Shown here: positions 58,415 through 64,000 of the stretch, one piece after another | Layout: each line of letters opens with the position of its first letter | Position numbering within the stretch: position 1 is the stretch's first letter | Assembly: GCF_037325665.1 (NCBI RefSeq) | Contig: NC_090261.1 | Location: forward strand, 1,456,001 to 1,520,000 | Origin: Littorina saxatilis | Lineage: Eukaryota; Mollusca; Gastropoda; Littorinimorpha; Littorinidae | Length of the DNA stretch: 64,000 bases | Direction: 5' to 3' | Program-made: the position numbers and the translations under genes | Notes under the pieces: generated by a model | The model's input: the letters and a program-made list of their open reading frames with translations, nothing else | Database searches by the model: none | What the model was told of the DNA's origin: nothing

Positions 58415-60761
58415 ACAACACAACACAACACAACAACAACAACAACACCCTCCCACACACACACACACACACACTCGACGTAAGATAATCATGCCATCTA
58501 GTCAAAATGATCTGCATTATGTCAAAGTTCCATCAGTAGTGTAGACACACGCCCTACTCTTGTTAAATGGATGTGGAAGAATATACATAACTGAAGCCAT
58601 TTTACAAAGATATGTGCATAATGTACCGTTACCTGTAGAAGTTGATGTTGATCTGTCCAATGGCTTTGATGTCTTTCATGCTGACTTCTCGTCGTGGTAT
58701 TTGTCGGGCTGTGTTGACACCAGGGGTGATAGTGGCCATAATACCCATACCATGGAAGGTGTGTCTTCCATCCAGCGTCACCGAGTTGTGGTCAACATTG
58801 TCTGCAATGAACTGAACACTGTTGCTTTCGGTAGTAGGTGGGAGATCAATGCCATATGATTGCGCAGCATTCAGTTCAAATTTCCGTACCTCTGTGTAAG
58901 AACAGCTAAAGCCAAGGTGGCTGAGGGTGTCGATCAGAAACCGAGAACCGAATGATCGGTGCATTTGCACGCCAAGAGCAAACTGCAATGGTGCAATAAG
59001 AGTGTTTGGCCTACTGAGCTGAATGATAGCTTGTCCTATTGCTGACATTTTCAGGTTGCATTCTTTCTTTGTCACATGCTGCAGAAATTATGTCAATGAG
59101 TGTGGCACATAGTTCTGGTGATCCCTGATTGATTCTGTGTCAGGATAGACGTCTTTTGTACCTGCCAACGATGCAATATCACTTCTGATGAGACTTGCAG
59201 CAGCCTTAATCAGTCGTATTGCTTCTGTTTCTGAATCAGAGTTTCTTGCTTCCTTATAAAAGTCACGTAGAATTGTATGTGCCGTCCTTTTAAGGGAGAT
59301 GACATCAGCCTTCTTGCTGGATTGCGCAAACACAATTTCATCACCATAATGCTCCATTAGTTTTATTTGCATGTACCTATGAGAGTAAGCTTGACATTCA
59401 GAGTCTCTCAATAATTTGTTCATCTCTTCTACTAGGTCTCTCACTGTGACTTGAGCTGTGTCAAAAGATTCCAAGTACTGAGGAATATGAGAAAATGCTT
59501 CAAGACGGATTTTGTCTTCAGGCCTCCCAGCACAAAGAGTTATCTTGTGTTGCACATCGTCATGACACATTTGGGGAATATTTTTGCCAGTACTAAAGTT
59601 GGTGTAGCACACACTATGATAGACTGTGTCATTAGCAAAACAGTCTTGCACATATTCTATTTTAGCTTTGACTTTTTGCGCCCATGAATCAGCCCTGCTC
59701 TCACACGTTTCAAGCACTGTCTGCTGGAACTGCATAGTCCTGAGAGGCACAAGACCTCTCCTTCCCTTGTTCAGCCGTATCTCCCCTTTTTCACAGAACA
59801 AACATAGTGGTTGTACGTTCATGACATTTGGCCTTATGCATCGCCGTTTTCGGGTTGAAGGTAAGTCCTGAACTTCCTTTAACTTTGCCTGCAATCTTTT
59901 TTTTTATGCGTACAGGACGTTCGACAGCGTTAACGTTTATGTACAGAATCTCCTGCCTCTGCGTGAACTGCATCCCCGAGCTCCTTACTCACAGAGTTTA
60001 TGGAGGTACAGCCTTTCTCTCCCAGTGTCACTTTTTCGGTCGAAGTTACACTAATTTCATGGAGACAAACTACACAAATGGGATCTGGAAGCTTCGGAAA
60101 CTCCTGCAAAAGAAACAGAAACAATACTGTAAGAATTGTCTTCGTGTTGTATCCTTAATTTCAGTGTCATTGAATGCACTGATATAATGTCAGGTAACCT
60201 TGAAAGAAATACATGTACATATCCACTAACAAATGCACAGATTAATAAATAAACGCAACGTAAGTAGGTGAAGCTGAACATGCAAAAAACGTATTACCTA
60301 ACAGTCACATGCACGATTTACGTTGTTTTCAATGGACATAATTTCACAAGGCACATAGACAAAGACTGAATCTGCAATCGCCTAATTATCATTATAATGC
60401 GAGCAGTGAAATGCGCCCCTGGGAAACAAACAAATATATCTATACATAGATGAGACCAATAAACTGTTTACTGACTCTCACGAGAAGCTCATACTATATC
60501 ATCCTATCCAACAGGGAGTGAGAAATGGAGATGAAATCAGTCGGTGCCAAACACACGTGTAGATCTAAACACACACCGTGACCTGCCGGATTAGTTTTAC
60601 ACGGCGATATACATCAACACTGTGTGAATAATACAACTACATGTGTGCATCTACATAAACGGCTGCTGAAACAGTTATTTCTCAACAGAATGCGAGTCAA
60701 TTCTTACCTCTGATGTGCTTTGACCAGGCGCTTCCATCATGGCGCCAGAGAGAGACGCCAT
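55179..60761 (-). CDS. Transposon protein: zinc-binding N-terminus, FEN1/XPG-like nuclease, C-terminal CXC domain
   Basis: The exons are 60761-60708 (ATG; encodes MASLSGAMMEAPGQSTSE), 60103-58633 and 58233-55179 (stop TAG), with good GT-AG sites. Exon 2 starts with a zinc-binding block, CVVC...LGEKGCTSI...DSVH, and a second one, CLFC...YHSVCYTNF. Exon 3 encodes about 1017 residues. In order along it: FHLQMSFLGTIGYLMAGSGL (about 130); DLAIEQVLMRSVKSNGGLTRG (380-400, final G of the motif included); nuclease motifs IDGG (about 610), VFDG..TKDAAHLRR (650), GDAD (722), GEDTDLL (743) and GGCD...FGIGK (805); and a C-terminal CNC/CSC/CTSGC/CRGESC cluster (960-990) like tesmin/TSO1. The carboxylates expected of a FEN1/XPG active site all appear to be present. 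Exon 2 changes frame at several places (near 59952, at a nine-base A run at 59897-59905, and twice near 59060-59095), so this copy is probably decaying or carries read errors. Exon 3 is fully open. Confidence 0.7.
58318..58475. repeat. CA / CAACA microsatellite in the transposon intron
   Basis: (CA)n, (CAACA)n and (CA)n again, inside the second intron of the transposon gene. Confidence 0.95.
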
Positions 60762-61129
60762 GCTGATTAAGCTGTCGTGTGATGTTATTGAATAGTTTCC
60801 TTGGGTAGCTTGTGAAAAACTGTCGCTCCGAAAACTAAAATAAAATGTACGATATTTCGGACTCTTCGCATGGTTTTTTCCCGGCCAACTCGATTAGATG
60901 TGTGCAGGCACACTGAAATGAATCAACTGCACCTAAAATGAATTTTATAGCAATTACTTGGCACACATCCAAACGCTTCCTAGCCTACAAACAAGAAAGC
61001 GAAACCCGTGCGACAATTCAACAGAGAGAAGCCCGACAATATCTCTAACCTAACTTAACGAATATTCCTTCGCGCCGAATGTTGCTATTACATACGTTTT
61101 GCTTCTTTTTCTTCTTTTACATACCTCAG

Positions 61130-61290
61130 GTTAATCTCCCAGAGAACCCCAAAGCAGCACAAGGGACGAGGAACACAGCGATCACACGCAAGCCGCGCAA
61201 AGCCCCACGGAGGTGGCGACAACGGACATTCCAACGTCGCGCGGCTGCATGTCAGATAGTCAATGAGATCACGAGCACCGGACAGATAAG
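61130..61290 (+). CDS. Candidate internal exon of an unrecognised basic protein
   Basis: A strong acceptor (CTTCTTTTACATACCTCAG) precedes 161 nt of open frame, and a strong donor (AAG/GTGAGC) follows. The frame encodes VNLPENPKAAQGTRNTAITR, KPRKAPRRWRQRTFQRRAAA and CQIVNEITSTGQIR, rich in Arg and Lys as in nuclear or ribonucleoprotein tails. No neighbouring plus-strand exon was found: the left side is occupied by the Academ-like transposon, which ends 142 bp upstream, and no match was seen to the right. It may belong to a gene whose intron the transposon entered. The opposite strand is also open, so coding strand is not certain. Confidence 0.35.
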
Positions 61291-61429
61291 GTGAGCGGAC
61301 ACACGTGATAATGTTGTCCTGTGCCAAGCTGACCACAAGCCGGGGTCATTTATCATCTCTGCATTCCTACCTTTCTTGGTTCTTTTACAAAGACTTGCCA
61401 CATACACACATCCAGCAAACAAGCAAAAA

Positions 61430-61670
61430 GCAAACAAACAAACAAACAAGCACTTGTCATTCTCAGGACCAATGTCGTATTCATAAGTCTGGTCACAAGT
61501 TACTTTGTCATAACAAACAAACAAACATGCACTTGTCATTCTCAGGACCAATGTCGTATTCATAAGTCTGGTCACAAGTTACTTTGTCATAACAAACAAA
61601 CAAACATGCACTTGTCATTCTCAGGACCAATGTCGTATTCATAAGTCTGGTCACAAGTTACTTTGTCAGA
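61430..61670. repeat. 79-bp tandem repeat, three copies
   Basis: CACTTGTCATTCTCAGGACC begins three nearly identical units (61450, 61532, 61609). Confidence 0.92.
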
Positions 61671-61801
61671 ACCAGCAACCCATCAACTTAATAATTAGTC
61701 CACCGCACAACACTCTTATAAAGCCCACTTCAGCACGCTTGAACCCTATCGAAGAAAACTCTGTTTTTTAATCGAACAGAAAGAAGCTGCGGGAAAACAG
61801 G

Positions 61802-61833
<32 letters not shown>

Positions 61834-61997
61834 CAAAAAACGCACAGACAAAAACGCGTTATCATCAAAAACAAATAAAACATGCCCTCAGAAAATCGAC
61901 CTGTACTAACCCTGCTTCAAACGATGTCAAGAATACAGGAGTGATATGATAAGTAAAATCGGAACGGGTAAAAAAGAGAGAAAAGATGTCTATACTC

Positions 61998-62160
61998 ACG
62001 TCTTTCCTTTCCGTCAAAGCGCATCGTATCACCCACAACGAGTTTCTTGGTTGTCTCTCGTCTCAAATCGTCCAAACTTCCACAAAATGATGAAAAATCG
62101 TTCGTTTCCAGTCGCAGTTTCAAACCGTTCAAGCGTTCAAACGTAAACTCTGTTGGTCAA
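61998..62160 (-). CDS. Candidate first exon of an unrecognised minus-strand gene
   Basis: An open frame of about 47 codons (FERLNGLKLRLETNDFSSFC, GSLDDLRRETTKKLVVGDTM, RFDGKER) ends at a good donor (AGAC/GTGAGT). The only ATG in frame is near the end (MRFDGKER). Upstream, at 62290-62316, lie TACGTCA and CCAAT, which would suit a promoter. No second exon was found. Confidence 0.25.
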
Positions 62161-62436
62161 ATTCAATACATTTTTTTTTTTTTAGTTCGGACGGCAGTTC
62201 CTTCCACTGCATGCAGCAAACAGGTATCGACTCAGCGGAGCGCAGTCTTTAGAATACAATTTTAAACGTACACGTCTGTCTGATTTACCCTACGTCACTT
62301 TGGAACCAATGCATTCGGTGGCTTAGAGGATTGGACACTAGTATCGATCCGTCATGTGACTATCGGATCAACTTGACCAGAACAGGTTCCTTGATGAAAT
62401 ACTCAACACAGACATCGACTCTGACATGGTTGATTT

Positions 62437-62520
<84 letters not shown>
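62437..62520. repeat. CT microsatellite
   Basis: About 40 CT units; a C run follows at 62623-62643. Confidence 0.97.
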
Positions 62521-62649
62521 GATTTTTGTTTTTGAGTTTTTCTCGTTTCTTTGTCTTAGCATTCCCATTTAATTTCGTTCTTTCTTGGCTTTTTAATTTT
62601 TTTTTTTACATTTAATCACATTCCCCCCCCCCCCCCCCCCCCCAGAAAA

Positions 62650-64000
62650 AACGCCTCTATAAAAGACAATATTTGACAAAATGGGAATCAAAAAGTGGCC
62701 GTGTGTTTGCAAGTGTATATGCATGTGTGTAAAACTTATTACGAAAATTATTTTTCCTGAATCCAATATTTAGATATGATGTGTTTGATTTGTAAATGTG
62801 TTCTAGATAAAAGAAACATGAGTTTTATGCAAATTAGGTTCAATGTTGGCATGCTCTGTGGAGACGGAGACGTGTCTCGGTTTACGAGTTTCGGCTGGCC
62901 AGGGCTTACTAGTCTCGGCAATGACTGATCCATGATTTCTAGTGTCGATCCTACAGTTTCAGATCAACAGATTGACTAAATGTTTTGATATCGTATTCAG
63001 CGACTGTTTCGCCTCTTTTTTGGGTGGACTATAAATAGCTGAAGTAAGCTAATATAGCTATGTGTGTCGCTGTTCAGAGTAAAAAGTGTTAAATGTACAA
63101 GAACATTTGTGCACAAAGTTTGTTTAGCTACAATACACAAAAACGCACATTTTGTTGGCATTTTGACTTGTCCAGCATATTGCACTGTGACTGACGAAGT
63201 GGTGTACACACAAACTGTGTGAACCAACATTCCACACCGAACGTTTCAAGCACCGGGGCGGCCAACAGAATTAGCCGGTGTGTTTTATTGTACACCCTTC
63301 TCTGTGGTAAGTTAGATCACAGTTTGACCGTCAGTGACGACACACGCTCCTGCTGACCGAGCCTACAGACCTGTATCCCCGAGAATTCCCCCTATGGTTC
63401 TAATCAACCCCTTTGTCGAACGGCAATCACGTTTAAGTCAAGTGTCCTTCATGTGTGCGAGGAAAGCCGTTACGCAGAGAGAAGTGACAGTTATGGCCAG
63501 ACTGGACTGCTTGTTTAACGACGTTTACCACATACCCGGATCAAGCGGCAAAATAATATCGACTTGTACGACTGAACCTGTCGCACAATATCACGACGGG
63601 AACTGAGAGAAAGTTTCGTTACTGTACATGTACATGTCTCATGACTGTCCTGTCTTAGTTCCGTTTGGATCATGCATGGTGTGAAACAACATAACATGAC
63701 TGTCAGCAAATGCAGTCAGAAAGTCATTCCTAAGTGAGCATATTTACATAGCCTAGTTTCTGCATTTGATTGGGGAAATTGCACTTCAGTTAGAATTTTT
63801 CACTCTGGGGAAAACGATTTCTTCAACTAGGAATAGCCCCAAAAATAGTTGCAAAAGAGTCTACACATTTTCCAAGAAGCATTTCTACTTCCCCCCTTGT
63901 TTTCAAAAATAGATGGCGTCAAGAGACATACGTCAAAAGTTTTGTCGACCTATATAACTGCCTCGAAATGGAGACGACTCCAATACTTCTACGAGATGGA
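62650..64000. other. Right edge, nothing recognised
   Basis: A plus-strand frame of 90 codons at 63334-63606 shows no known motif. A GGCCGGTG-like GC patch lies near 63255. No gene is supported. Confidence 0.35.

Larger units (their letters stand above)
54665..60987 (-). mobile_element. Academ-like DNA transposon with inverted repeats and CAA target duplication
   Basis: The ends read TAGGCTAGG (54665) and CCTAGCCTA (60987), flanked by CAA at 54662-54664 and 60988-60990. Inside, the two ends stay recognisably inverted over about 170 bp, for example TTGCTATAAAATT and GAGTTGGCC...CATGCGAA on each side. The element is 6323 bp with one minus-strand gene (55179-60761). The XPG-like nuclease domain and 3-bp duplication fit the Academ superfamily as I know it; that assignment is inference. 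A CA microsatellite (58318-58475) lies in its second intron. Confidence 0.72.

Overview
This is a eukaryotic, intron-rich and repeat-rich window. The homologues, the SINE types and the interspersed repeat families suggest a marine caenogastropod snail; a Littorina-like periwinkle is my best guess, from memory of its repeats. I see no bacterial gene, LTR retrotransposon, retrovirus-like or Polinton-like element.

Three host genes can be supported. (1) A FAM98 family gene runs on the minus strand from its start codon at 27917 to at least 768. Eight coding exons are resolved, and the C-terminal exons lie beyond the left edge. (2) PSMD8 (26S proteasome lid subunit Rpn12) runs on the plus strand from 28085 to 33198, with eight exons giving a complete 267-residue product. 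The two start codons are 167 bp apart and point away from each other, so they share a candidate bidirectional promoter with three CCAAT boxes. (3) An unrecognised minus-strand gene ends at 35722, with its last two exons visible. Two or three further orphan exons or ORFs are listed with low confidence.

Mobile DNA makes up much of the rest. At 54665-60987 there is a 6.3 kb DNA transposon with terminal inverted repeats (TIRs) and a CAA target duplication. Its gene encodes N-terminal zinc-binding motifs, a FEN1/XPG-like nuclease domain and a C-terminal CXC (tesmin-like) cysteine domain; this fits the Academ superfamily. At 13715-18643 several elements are nested. A palindromic element has a piggyBac relic in its central TTAA. 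That relic contains a hAT-like element with a 6-bp target duplication, which contains a 3 kb inverted-repeat element of unknown family. At 2019-7491 two TTAA-flanked elements sit end to end, sharing the middle TTAA, inside one copy of an 0.86 kb repeat family that occurs five to six times in the window. Three tRNA-derived SINEs and several small miniature inverted-repeat transposons (MITEs) are also present, two of the latter in PSMD8 intron 6.

The FAM98 introns carry about 7 kb of minisatellites. Several arrays abut exon boundaries, and two were built from pieces of exons 6 and 7. The long cysteine-rich or histidine-rich open frames over these arrays and over CA tracts are repeat artefacts. 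Between 38 kb and 54 kb I find little beyond repeats and microsatellites.
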